From Agaribacter marinus (GTDB lineage Bacteria; Pseudomonadota; Gammaproteobacteria; Enterobacterales; Alteromonadaceae), in the NCBI RefSeq assembly GCF_030160655.1, contig NZ_BSOT01000009.1:1-64000 (forward strand): 64,000 bases of DNA, written 5' to 3'. This document shows positions 7,932 through 16,537 of this stretch, piece by piece. A program made the translations under genes and the position numbers. Position 1 is the first letter of the stretch, and every line of letters starts with the position of its first letter. The notes beneath the pieces are model-generated. The model saw only the letters and a list, made by a program, of their open reading frames with translations. It did not search any database and had not been told where the DNA came from.

Positions 7932-8567
7932 ATGAGCAACACGTTTTTAGGTGAAGACAACAAGCGCCGATGCACATGGTGTGAGGCAACCCAAGAATAT
8001 CAAGACTATCATGATGACGAGTGGGGCTATCCAGTAGTAGATGATCAGCGCTTATTTGAAAAGATTTGTTTGGAAGGGTTTCAATCTGGCTTAAGTTGGC
8101 GAACAATCCTGGTCAAGCGTGAAAATTTTAGAGCTGCCTTTGCTAATTTTGATTTTAATGAAGTGGCGATGTTTACCCAAGAAGATGTTGAACGGCTGCT
8201 ACAAGATGCGGGTATTGTCAGGCATAGAGGCAAAATAGAGGCCGTTATTAACAACGCAAAATGTGCTCAGACGCTCATTAAAGAGATTGGCTCACTTGCT
8301 GCTTTTTTCTGGCAATTTGAACCGTCACGCGACGAAAGTATCGAGCCTGAAGTCATGGCCACGTGCGACGAGTCTGTCGCCTTGTCAAAAGCGTTGAAAA
8401 AGCGAGGTTGGAAGTTTGTAGGGCCTACCACTATGTATGCATTTATGCAGGCGATGGGGATGGTGAACGACCATTGCCTCGATTGTCATAGCCATGCTAA
8501 ATCGAGACAGTTGCGAGGGGCTTTAGTCCGTCCGAGTGCTAAATACCCGCCACATCAGGACAATTAA
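7932..8567 (+). CDS. tag: DNA-3-methyladenine glycosylase I
   Basis: 211 residues, slightly longer than the E. coli enzyme (187) at the N-terminus. It removes 3-methyladenine from alkylated DNA, the first step of base excision repair. The zinc ligands are spaced as in E. coli Tag: C14, H27 (YHDDEWG), H181 and C185 (NDHCLDC). The catalytic-pocket glutamate E48 and the phrase GLSWRTIL are present. The start ATG at 7932 lies after TATTTAAGGCAAATACATAA, giving an AAGG ribosome binding site. It appears to be a single housekeeping gene. Confidence 0.95.
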   Translation: MSNTFLGEDNKRRCTWCEATQEYQDYHDDEWGYPVVDDQRLFEKICLEGFQSGLSWRTILVKRENFRAAFANFDFNEVAMFTQEDVERLLQDAGIVRHRGKIEAVINNAKCAQTLIKEIGSLAAFFWQFEPSRDESIEPEVMATCDESVALSKALKKRGWKFVGPTTMYAFMQAMGMVNDHCLDCHSHAKSRQLRGALVRPSAKYPPHQDN

Positions 8568-8681
8568 GGCGCTTAAATAGCATTTACCTTTTATGTTTTT
8601 AGGAACTTTTTGCTAAAGCATGTTGGTGTCAATACAGATATAAAGACATAAAACATAGCAAGGACGGAACTGCTTGGTAAA

Positions 8682-9002
8682 ATGGGTATACTAAAATCAA
8701 TAAAAAAGAAGTATGTCGCGCATAAATTTTCCTCTGAAAATTTGAATATTATTCAGGATATTCAAGGTGATACCTTTGTTGACATCCTCAGCGCGTATCG
8801 TTGTGATGGTTGGGAATTAGTAACTGATTACCGTGATTTCGATGCGTCAATCAACAAGTGGCAGGGCAAGCTACGCAAGGGTTCCATAGTGCTCGTACTG
8901 GATTGGAATCAACACAAATTAGGACAGGTTGTCGGCCCTGAACGAGTGATAATGCCACTGAGCAAGGCCTTTAGTTTACAGGCACTTAAACGACCCAAAT
9001 AA
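8682..9002 (+). CDS. Hypothetical protein, 106 residues
   Basis: I do not recognise this protein. It starts with a basic stretch (ILKSIKKKYVAHKF), is soluble-looking, and has aromatic patches CDGWELVTDYRDFD and VLVLDWNQHK. No signal peptide or membrane segment is seen. The upstream sequence holds only a weak ribosome binding site. It sits alone between tag and the convergent asd gene, and a perfect 12-bp stem-loop follows its stop codon by about 55 bases. Codon use resembles that of its neighbours, which supports a real gene. Confidence 0.6.
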   Translation: MGILKSIKKKYVAHKFSSENLNIIQDIQGDTFVDILSAYRCDGWELVTDYRDFDASINKWQGKLRKGSIVLVLDWNQHKLGQVVGPERVIMPLSKAFSLQALKRPK

Positions 9003-9056
9003 AACTTGCTTGGCGCAAACATCATTTGATATTCAGGTCTCTGGGCGCTCGGACTC

Positions 9057-9093
9057 AATACACCGCAACAGCACTTGTCTATTGCGGTGTATT
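9057..9093. terminator. Stem-loop between convergent genes, bidirectional
   Basis: AATACACCGCAA pairs perfectly with TTGCGGTGTATT (12 bp) around a 13-base loop. It lies between the hypothetical gene and asd, which converge. There is no long T run, so termination may be partial, but position and strength fit a shared terminator. Confidence 0.6.
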
Positions 9094-9104
9094 ACAAATA
9101 CATA

Positions 9105-10208
9105 TTACGCGCTGCGTAAAATATTCAACATACGCCTTAGTGGCTCTGCCGCACCCCATAACAGCTGATCACCTACGGTAAAAGCAGTTATGTATTCTGG
9201 TCCCATAGATAGCTTACGTAAACGACCAACGGGCACTGACAATGTGCCGGTGACTTTAGTAGGTGTTAGCTCTTCTAAACTGGCATCGCGGTCGTTTGGC
9301 ACGACTTTAACCCAGTCATTTGCGTCAGCAAGGATGCGTTCGATTTCTTCAAGCGGTACATCTTTCTTCAACTTAATAGTAAGTGCTTGGCTATGACAAC
9401 GCATTGCACCTATACGTACACATATGCCATCAATGGGCACCGGTGTTTCGCTTGCAAGGATTTTGTTGGTTTCTGCTTCTGCCTTCCATTCTTCACGGCT
9501 TTGACCATTCTCTAACTGCGTATCGATATAGGGTAATAAGCTACCTGCTAATGGCGCGCCGAAATTATCCGTGGTCAAATCATTTCGCATTGCGTCGGCT
9601 ACTTTGCGATCGATATCTAAAATGGCGGTTGATGGGTTTTCAAGGTCGTCAGCGACAGCGGCGTTTATTTCGCCCATTTGACGAATTAACTCTCGCATAT
9701 TGTTAGCACCAGCACCGCTTGCTGCTTGGTAGGTCATAGAAGACACCCATTCAACAAGCCCTTCGTTGAACAAACCACCAATGGCCATCAACATCAGGCT
9801 AACGGTACAGTTACCGCCAATAAAGTTTTTGGTGCCATTTTTAATGCCATCTTTAACTACTTGGTCATTTACAGGATCGAGTACAATAATGGCATCGTCA
9901 GACATACGTAGGCTAGATGCCGCATCTATCCAATAGCCTTCCCAGCCTTTAGCACGTAGGTCACCAAATACCTTGTTTGTATAGCTACCCCCTTGGCACG
10001 AAATAATGGCATCCAAATTAGCAAGAGCGTCTAAGTCGTATGCATCTTGCAAAACCGGTACTTCAACACCGACTTCTGGCGCTTTTCCACCAACATTTGA
10101 GGTGGTAAAAAATACTGGCGAAATACCTACAAAGTCATTCTCTTCAAGCATGCGCCCCATCAATACTGAGCCAACCATGCCGCGCCAACCTACAAATCCT
10201 ACTTTCAT
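9105..10208 (-). CDS. asd: Aspartate-semialdehyde dehydrogenase
   Basis: From the ATG at 10208 the protein has 367 residues, the same as E. coli Asd; the frame stays open 18 codons further up, but that extension is basic and not conserved. AAGGTAG about ten bases upstream is a fair ribosome binding site. It reduces aspartyl phosphate to the semialdehyde with NADPH, the branch point to lysine, diaminopimelate, threonine and methionine. The NADP loop GWRGMVGS (7-14), the nucleophile C134 in GGNCTVS and the later RCHSQALT catalytic region are present. The gene stands alone and reads toward the hypothetical gene. Identification is firm. Confidence 0.96.
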   Translation of the reverse strand: MKVGFVGWRGMVGSVLMGRMLEENDFVGISPVFFTTSNVGGKAPEVGVEVPVLQDAYDLDALANLDAIISCQGGSYTNKVFGDLRAKGWEGYWIDAASSLRMSDDAIIVLDPVNDQVVKDGIKNGTKNFIGGNCTVSLMLMAIGGLFNEGLVEWVSSMTYQAASGAGANNMRELIRQMGEINAAVADDLENPSTAILDIDRKVADAMRNDLTTDNFGAPLAGSLLPYIDTQLENGQSREEWKAEAETNKILASETPVPIDGICVRIGAMRCHSQALTIKLKKDVPLEEIERILADANDWVKVVPNDRDASLEELTPTKVTGTLSVPVGRLRKLSMGPEYITAFTVGDQLLWGAAEPLRRMLNILRSA

Positions 10209-10544
10209 TCTTCTTACTACCTTAATCAATTTAACTCGTGCGTCTAAACCGAACCTTGCCATTTCTGCACTGGCAATTCACTAGGGCTATATGTTTAGGC
10301 CTAGATGCTCATTATTTATTTTGTTATTTGAGTAGGTTTTGAGCGTTTTTCTTAAGCCACGAAGGATAAAGGCTAATGGACTTCGATACAACCGTGTTTT
10401 CTGACCCTTTTTTTATAATTCATGCAGCATAGGAATGGTAAGGTTCTGTAGATATTATCTAAATTGATTGATGATAAGTCAGACCTGGCTATAATTCTGC
10501 GGGTCGATAACGTATATCTTTTCAAATACTACCCGGAGAACAGT

Positions 10545-10886
10545 GTGAAAATAATTACAAAACGGATCGCCAAAGATAAAGAAACGCTTGCTGCGTTAAA
10601 GTCACGCGGTGACGACGAAGAGTTAGTGAGAATTATCGACCATTCATTTGTTGCCGAAGCTCACGATGCTCTTGTGCCCTTGGCGGATAACTTGCTTCAC
10701 ATGGGGTTTTCCGGTGTATCAATTGACAAACACCCTGAGTCAGACATCTTCGTACTAGAGTGCACTAGCTTTGACTGTACTGAATTTCACAGTGTGGTGA
10801 AATCGAGTGTGCTAATGGCCTTGCTCGCAAAGACCTATACGGTTAAGTATGAAGGCTGGGGTTGTTCGGTGGCGAAGGAAAGCTAG
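10545..10886 (+). CDS. RraB-family protein, possible RNase E inhibitor
   Basis: The frame is open from a TTG at 10464, but a GTG at 10545 preceded by GGAGAACAGT gives a much better start and a 113-residue protein. Its layout matches RraB (E. coli, 138 residues): an N-terminal helix with TLAALKSRGDDEEL, then a ferredoxin-like pair including DHSFVAEAHDAL and a C-terminal YTVKYEGWGCSV that parallels EYDGWG in RraB. RraB binds RNase E and alters mRNA decay. Whether this copy does so or is a diverged relative of unknown role cannot be told. It converges with the TonB-receptor gene and shares a stem-loop terminator with it. Confidence 0.65.
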   Translation: MKIITKRIAKDKETLAALKSRGDDEELVRIIDHSFVAEAHDALVPLADNLLHMGFSGVSIDKHPESDIFVLECTSFDCTEFHSVVKSSVLMALLAKTYTVKYEGWGCSVAKES

Positions 10887-10893
10887 AATATGG

Positions 10894-10919
10894 ACGAAGG
10901 CAGATCCTCCTGCCTTCGT
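10894..10919. terminator. Bidirectional stem-loop terminator
   Basis: ACGAAGGCAG and CTGCCTTCGT form a perfect 10-bp stem with a six-base loop, midway between the convergent RraB-like and TonB-receptor genes. There is no strong T run on either side. Confidence 0.6.
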
Positions 10920-10964
10920 ATTCACGCTATGCGAAAATTTACATAGCATGTGCTTATGTTCGTG

Positions 10965-13580
10965 TTAGAACTTGTATGATGCTTTCACATAGGTGAACCG
11001 ACCTTGACCACTATGAACGGTATTCACATAGCCAAAAAAGTCATGGTGACTAAAGGGAGGTTCTTCGTTAAGCAAATTTGTTACGCCTAACGACAATGTT
11101 GTATTGTCGATGCCTCGGTAATTAGCGACAAGGTCGACAGTCGTCATCGAATCAACCGTTTTGTCCCCAAAACCTGAATCAGCATCGCCATCAAATTCGC
11201 CGATATAATTGATTGCCAGTGTGGCACTAATGTCATCTTGCGACCAATCAACAGATGTTGTGTGGCGCACTTCAGGCTGCTCAAACTGGCCTTCTTGTAA
11301 GCTTAAACGTTGTCCGCCATTTGCATCAGGTCGCAGTTCTTCATACTTCAATACATAGTTCATGGCGAAACGAAATTTAAAGTCGCCAACATCTGATGGC
11401 AAACGATAGCCAATATCAAAATCTAAACCGCTAGTATCTAGGTCACCAATGTTTTGGAACGAGTCAAACACTCTAACAACTTCTCCCGGGTCATTAGCTA
11501 TGCCTGTGGGGATACGTTCAACAACACTAGGATCGGTACCAAAATTCGAAATCACGAATTGTGTGTCTGAATCGATAATATTCTCAATGTCGTAGCTATA
11601 ATAATCGAGTGAGAAGTCTAGGTTTTCGTTGATTTCATATATAACACCAAGGTTATAGCTAGATGATTCTTCAGGCCCAAGATCGGGGTTTCCAGCAAAA
11701 ATTGCTGTATATTCTGCAGGAGAACAACCTAAGTCGACGGCGGCACATCGCAAGGTGTCAACTAAGTTTGGTGATTCGTCAGTGCGTCCTAAGCCCAGTT
11801 GATGCAGCGACGGTGCTCTAAATGCCGTGCCATATGAGCCTCTAAACGACAAATTGTCGAGCGGAGAATACAAAAATGACACTTTAGGGTCTGTAGTAGT
11901 ACCAAAGTCGCTGTAATCTTCATAGCGCACGGCCAGTTGCACTTCAAGGGTATCTAGTAGCGGAATGGCAAGTTCAGCGCTTACTGATTTGCTGTCTCTA
12001 TCACCATTCGCTTGCGTGGCCTCAGTACCAAACACGTCCCCGCGTAGGAATTGATCATCTGGGTTGTCGGCGATGGCTTCTTCTCGATACTCTGCTTTAA
12101 GTGCAAGCATTAAATCACCGGCAGACATTTCTGCAATCGCGCCAGATAGCGTAAAATCTAAAGTTTTACTGGTTGATTTACCAACACGTGTGGTAACGGT
12201 CTCAATGAAGTCTAGCGCTTCTTGCGTATTCGTAGACGGTTCAAACGGATTCCATAAACCTGAATCAATCGCTTCTTGCGCACGTCTTGAATTAGGGAAG
12301 CCATCGACACCACGTTCAACTGATTCACTTTTTATATAGCTGTATGCTGCATCCCAACTCCAGTCTTGAATTTCACCACTTAAACCCATGACCGTGCGGA
12401 AATAATCCGTATCCACCCGTTTTTCGCGGTTTCCAATATCCACGGTTCTGCGGCGCATGGTCAAGTCTTGCATAAAGAAGGGGTGGTCCGGCATATCAGC
12501 GAAGGGGTGATTTACATTGTCGCCGTCCATAAATAGCTCATTAAAACTTGGGCTACCGGCACCTCTTACGAGTGATTTTGAGTTTTGACCGTTAAAATCT
12601 ATATACCCGCGCAAGCTATCTGAAATTTCATAGCGCCCCAGGTAGTTAAAGCTGAATCGTTCAGCGTCGGGGATCATAGTCATGTGCGGCGCATAGTCAT
12701 AGCGACAAAGGTTTGCACCTCTATCGATATCTTCTGGTGCGCAGCGGTCAGCGCCAAACTCATCGATAATGCGGTTTGTAGGATCTGAGCGTAATGCAAT
12801 AGTACCCGGGATACCCGAAGAACTTCTAAAATCTTCTGCGCCCGCTATGTTGGGTCTTAAGGCGGCTTGGTTGGCTGAACGAGAATAACTGCGGTCGGCA
12901 TATAAGACTTCTTCTCGATCAAAGTAGTCAAGTATAAAGGTGTGCTTTACTTTGTCAGAGTTGCTACCGAATACCAACGAAAAGTTTTGTTCTTGACCAC
13001 CGCCATCAGCCGTTGTACCGACTCGGGCGGATACTTCAGCGCCTTCGAAGTCATCTTTTAGCACAATGTTAATTACGCCCGCTATTGCATCTGAGCCATA
13101 GGTTGCAGACGCACCATCTTTAAGAATATCTACGCGTTTAATAGCCGAGATCGGAATATTGTTGATATCAACGAATGCCGTATCGATGCCTTTGGCAAAG
13201 GGAGATACAGAGACTCTGCGGCCATTAATTAATATGAGCGTTGAATCGGCTCCTAAACCTCTTAGTGAAACACTCGAACCACCATTTGCGGTGTCGTCAC
13301 TGCTATTGCCTTGGGTTGAAAATGTGCCTTGTCCAGAGATGGGAAGTTTTGCAAATAAACCAATAAGGTCGGTAACGCCCGTATTTTCTATTTGGGCTGC
13401 GTCAATGGAAGTAAGTGGTGATGGTCCTTCCATATCTATTCGTTTAATCAAAGAACCTGTGACTGCTATGCGTTCTACACTGTCATCATTGTTGCTTTCC
13501 TGAGCCATCAAATTGCTGTGGCCTAAGGCTAGGCTGACCGCTGCAGCGGTCAGCGCTATCTTACGTATTGTTTGTTTCAT
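10965..13580 (-). CDS. TonB-dependent outer-membrane receptor
   Basis: 871 residues with a signal peptide (about 1-26, ending SNLMAQ). The plug domain follows, with SVSLRGLGADSTLILINGRR, KRVDILKDGASATYGSDAIAG and IVLKDD, and the rest is a 22-stranded barrel ending in aromatic YVKASYKF as required for BAM insertion. No long N-terminal signalling extension is present, so it is not a FecA-type transducer. This subclass, common in Alteromonadales, often imports oligosaccharides or peptides rather than siderophores; the ligand here is not evident because no uptake or degradation genes adjoin it. The upstream region holds a palindrome and a stem-loop that may control it. Its gene is monocistronic. 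Confidence 0.9.
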   Translation of the reverse strand: MKQTIRKIALTAAAVSLALGHSNLMAQESNNDDSVERIAVTGSLIKRIDMEGPSPLTSIDAAQIENTGVTDLIGLFAKLPISGQGTFSTQGNSSDDTANGGSSVSLRGLGADSTLILINGRRVSVSPFAKGIDTAFVDINNIPISAIKRVDILKDGASATYGSDAIAGVINIVLKDDFEGAEVSARVGTTADGGGQEQNFSLVFGSNSDKVKHTFILDYFDREEVLYADRSYSRSANQAALRPNIAGAEDFRSSSGIPGTIALRSDPTNRIIDEFGADRCAPEDIDRGANLCRYDYAPHMTMIPDAERFSFNYLGRYEISDSLRGYIDFNGQNSKSLVRGAGSPSFNELFMDGDNVNHPFADMPDHPFFMQDLTMRRRTVDIGNREKRVDTDYFRTVMGLSGEIQDWSWDAAYSYIKSESVERGVDGFPNSRRAQEAIDSGLWNPFEPSTNTQEALDFIETVTTRVGKSTSKTLDFTLSGAIAEMSAGDLMLALKAEYREEAIADNPDDQFLRGDVFGTEATQANGDRDSKSVSAELAIPLLDTLEVQLAVRYEDYSDFGTTTDPKVSFLYSPLDNLSFRGSYGTAFRAPSLHQLGLGRTDESPNLVDTLRCAAVDLGCSPAEYTAIFAGNPDLGPEESSSYNLGVIYEINENLDFSLDYYSYDIENIIDSDTQFVISNFGTDPSVVERIPTGIANDPGEVVRVFDSFQNIGDLDTSGLDFDIGYRLPSDVGDFKFRFAMNYVLKYEELRPDANGGQRLSLQEGQFEQPEVRHTTSVDWSQDDISATLAINYIGEFDGDADSGFGDKTVDSMTTVDLVANYRGIDNTTLSLGVTNLLNEEPPFSHHDFFGYVNTVHSGQGRFTYVKASYKF

Positions 13581-13874
13581 GTAAGTTCCCTATTTATTTT
13601 TTATTTTGTAAGTATATGAAAATACAGCAGGAATTAAGCTGATTTGCTTATTCCTGTATAGAGTTATAGCACAGCTAATATATCGAATATATGGGGTGGC
13701 TACGTTTTGTTACAAAATAGAATAAGTTATTCTTAGTGTTATAAGTATATGAAATACTTAATATAAATTTTAATAGATTAGACTTATGATAGTAGACGTA
13801 TGTATCAATTTACGATGAAGCGATAAGAAAATAAGGTAAGCCGTTGGATACCAAAGAGAGTAAAAAATTTAAGG
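13581..13874. other. Upstream region of the TonB-receptor gene
   Basis: No gene is seen in this AT-rich stretch. It holds an imperfect stem-loop at 13628-13656 (CAGGAATTAAGC against GCTTATTCCTG, one bulged base) in the likely leader of the receptor mRNA, and a perfect palindrome at 13719-13733. On the minus strand TTGTAA and TATATT are separated by 18 bases and could be a sigma-70 promoter. Confidence 0.45.
13719..13733. promoter_or_regulatory. Perfect 15-bp palindrome upstream of the receptor gene
   Basis: AGAATAAGTTATTCT reads the same on both strands about its central base. It lies about 140 bases before the receptor start and just before a possible -35 element. It does not match the Fur or PurR consensus closely. 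The regulator is unknown. Confidence 0.45.
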
Positions 13875-13904
13875 CAAAAAAAGGCCGATGACAATGTATC
13901 GGCC
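13875..13904 (-). terminator. Rho-independent terminator of gnd
   Basis: On the minus strand GGCCGAT and ATCGGCC form a 7-bp stem around an eight-base loop, followed directly by a run of seven T. It lies about 30 bases after the gnd stop codon. Confidence 0.85.
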
Positions 13905-13934
13905 GTTTGTTGTAATGTGCTTATTCAACGTTAA

Positions 13935-15389
13935 TTAGACATCGTAAGTGGTTGACGCAGTGTCACCGCCGCGGCCTGTCCAGTTAGTGTGGAAAAACTC
14001 ACCACGTGATTTATCTAAACGCTCATATGTGTGAGCACCAAAGTAATCACGCTGTGCTTGCAATAAGTTTGCAGGCAAACGCGCTGTGCGATAGCCGTCA
14101 AAGTAATTGAGCGCAGACGTAATTGCAGGCATTGGAATACCATTTAACAGTGCCGATGCCGACACTCTTCTCCAACCTGCTTGCGCCGCCTCTACTTTAT
14201 CTTTGAAGTAGTCATCAAGTAATAAGTTAGTAAGCTCAGGGTTTTTATCAAAGGCTTCTTTAATGTTACCTAAGAATGCAGAGCGAATAATACAGCCACC
14301 ACGCCACATTAACGCAATACCACCGTAATTTAGATTCCAGCCGTGCTCTTTTGCCGCTTCACGCATTAACATGTAACCTTGCGCATAAGACACGATTTTC
14401 GATGCAAATACAGCTTGTTTAAGGTCTTCAATAAATGCTGCTTTATCGCCTTCGAACATAGCCGTAGGACCAGAAATGGTTTCTGATGCAAGTACGCGTT
14501 CTTCTTTTTGTGCAGACAAGCACCGCGCAAATACAGCCTCACCAATTAGTGTGAGTGGTACGCCAAGTTCAAGCGCAGCTACACCCGTCCATTTCCCTGT
14601 GCCTTTTTGACCCGCCGTATCCAAGATTTTTTCGACGAGTGGTTCGCCGTCTTCGTCTTTATACGCCATGATGTCTCGGCTAATTTCGATTAAGTAGCTG
14701 TCAAGATCGCCTTTGTTCCATTCGGCAAAGACTTCATGAATTTCATCTGCACTCATACCAAGCAGTTCTTTCATGACTTGGTAGGCTTCACAAATTAACT
14801 GCATATCACCATATTCGATGCCGTTATGTACCATTTTTACAAAATGTCCAGCACCGTCTTCACCTACCCAGTCGCAGCAAGGCGCGCCGTCGTCAACTTT
14901 TGCTGATATATGTTGGAAAATAGGTTTTACTTCTGGCCACGCTTCAGGTGAACCGCCAGGCATAATAGATGGGCCTGTTAATGCACCTTCTTCACCACCA
15001 GAAACACCAGTACCGATGAATTGAATCCCTTTCTCTTTTAAATACTTCACTCGACGATTGGTATCGGGGAAGTGGGTATTCCCACCATCAATGATAATAT
15101 CGCCTTGATCTAGCAAGGGGATCAGTTGTTCGATAACGGCATCTACCGATGGGCCAGCTTTAACCATTAGCATAACTTTACGCGGACTGGCTAATGAGTC
15201 TACGAATTCTTCGATACTTTGGGCGCCACGAATCGATTTACCTTGTGCACGCCCGTTAATAAAGTTATCTACTTTATCTGTAGAACGATTATAAGCGGTG
15301 ACGGTATATCCATGATTGGCCATGTTTAGGATAAGATTTTCGCCCATTACGGCGAGGCCAATAAGTCCAATGTCTGACTTGTCTTTCAT
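13935..15389 (-). CDS. gnd: 6-phosphogluconate dehydrogenase, decarboxylating
   Basis: 484 residues, close to the usual length of the long-chain homodimeric class. It oxidises 6-phosphogluconate to ribulose 5-phosphate and CO2 with NADP, the last oxidative step of the pentose phosphate pathway. The N-terminal Rossmann motif GLAVMGENL, the loop YNRSTDKVD, the substrate motif GGEEGALTGPSIMPGG and the catalytic HNGIEYGDMQLICEAY are all present. Replacement of the usual ARP-type details cannot be judged here. It is followed by a strong terminator and has no zwf or edd partner alongside. Confidence 0.96.
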   Translation of the reverse strand: MKDKSDIGLIGLAVMGENLILNMANHGYTVTAYNRSTDKVDNFINGRAQGKSIRGAQSIEEFVDSLASPRKVMLMVKAGPSVDAVIEQLIPLLDQGDIIIDGGNTHFPDTNRRVKYLKEKGIQFIGTGVSGGEEGALTGPSIMPGGSPEAWPEVKPIFQHISAKVDDGAPCCDWVGEDGAGHFVKMVHNGIEYGDMQLICEAYQVMKELLGMSADEIHEVFAEWNKGDLDSYLIEISRDIMAYKDEDGEPLVEKILDTAGQKGTGKWTGVAALELGVPLTLIGEAVFARCLSAQKEERVLASETISGPTAMFEGDKAAFIEDLKQAVFASKIVSYAQGYMLMREAAKEHGWNLNYGGIALMWRGGCIIRSAFLGNIKEAFDKNPELTNLLLDDYFKDKVEAAQAGWRRVSASALLNGIPMPAITSALNYFDGYRTARLPANLLQAQRDYFGAHTYERLDKSRGEFFHTNWTGRGGDTASTTYDV

Positions 15390-15743
15390 AACGTTATTGC
15401 GTGTCCAGTAAGTTAGAAATAGTTTCTAAGCGTATCTTAACGATGTGTAGTGCATCGCCCCATGCAACCAAAATTATGTTTAATAAAACAGCGTGTGTTC
15501 TGTCATTATTAATGTCCCGTTTATTTTGGATGCTTATATTAACCCTTAAGCTTCAATTAATGGTTAAGCTAATCGTAAATTGTACACCACGGCGCATATT
15601 TTTACACATAAACTAAGACAGAAACCCGTGAAATGTCTTAGTTATGATTGTTCAACGGGCGTGCAGAATACCAATAAACATAGGTGCTTTTCAATTGTGC
15701 ATGTGCTTATAACATATAAGCAGATGCATAGACGAATATGAGG
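15390..15743. other. Gap between gnd and the thioredoxin-like gene
   Basis: About 350 bases without a supportable gene. It contains the gnd promoter region and, at 15700-15726, an inverted repeat in which TGCTTAT pairs with ATAAGCA around AACAT, extended by GCAT/ATGC beyond one mismatch. Without a T run it is a possible terminator for the TlpA-like gene rather than a proven one. Confidence 0.45.
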
Positions 15744-16274
15744 TTAGTCGCTTTTTTCGTCTTGTAGTCCGATTAAATAATTGGCTACAGCCTCCCATTT
15801 AGGGTCTTGAGGATCGGATTGCATTGTCGAGCCTAGTATTTTGCCATCTGGTCCAATGAATAGGGTAGTGGGCGTGCCGTCGATGTTTAATTGGTCTATA
15901 CCCAGTGATTCTCCGTTAACAAGTGTTTGCAGGCTTAAGCCCCTGCTTTCAAGTTCAGACTGCGGTTTTGCACCAGATTCCTCTTTTAGACTTACGGCTA
16001 ACACATGTAGGCCTTTTTCAGAATACTTCTTTTGTATTGCATCTAAACCAGGTTGTAGGCGTTTACAATACGGGCACCATGTCGCCCAAAAATGCAATAT
16101 TAACGGTTTGCCTGTGTAATCACTGGATTTTACTAGCGTACCGTCTTGTTTATACAACACCCAATCTGGCATCTGTGCGGGTTTACTGTTCTCTTGCGCA
16201 TGGGCGGAATGCACAGCCATAAGTATTAACGCCGTTAAAAGCGGCTTCCATAGCGTAAAAAGTATTCTAGGCAT
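15744..16274 (-). CDS. TlpA/ResA-like periplasmic thioredoxin
   Basis: I place the start at the ATG at 16274, which gives 176 residues with a clean signal peptide (1-26, ending HSAHA). The frame is open 38 codons further upstream, but that would put a second hydrophobic stretch ahead of the signal. The thioredoxin domain has the active site WCPYC (C67 and C70) after ILHFWAT, and the cis-proline loop DGTPTTLFIGPDG. TlpA-like proteins reduce disulfides in the periplasm, often for cytochrome c or oxidase assembly, taking electrons from DsbD/CcdA. No cytochrome genes adjoin it, so the partner is unknown. Confidence 0.85.
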   Translation of the reverse strand: MPRILFTLWKPLLTALILMAVHSAHAQENSKPAQMPDWVLYKQDGTLVKSSDYTGKPLILHFWATWCPYCKRLQPGLDAIQKKYSEKGLHVLAVSLKEESGAKPQSELESRGLSLQTLVNGESLGIDQLNIDGTPTTLFIGPDGKILGSTMQSDPQDPKWEAVANYLIGLQDEKSD

Positions 16275-16537
16275 AATTATCTTAGCATTGGTTTGCAAAG
16301 TCGTATGGAATAAGACCGCAAGCAAAAGTGAAATATTTCTAATTCCCAACTCATTCTTTTTATTTTCATGCCGATGCAGATAAAACATGTAAATAGATAT
16401 AACAAGCGAATATACACCTGATTAGTATGCGACAAGATTTCTCAAACGATTTTCAATGGTGCCATTGTGCAACCACTGGCTGTATTGCGTTGTGTGTTAT
16501 ATGTATGTAAGTAATTCATTAATAAAGAGAAATACCT

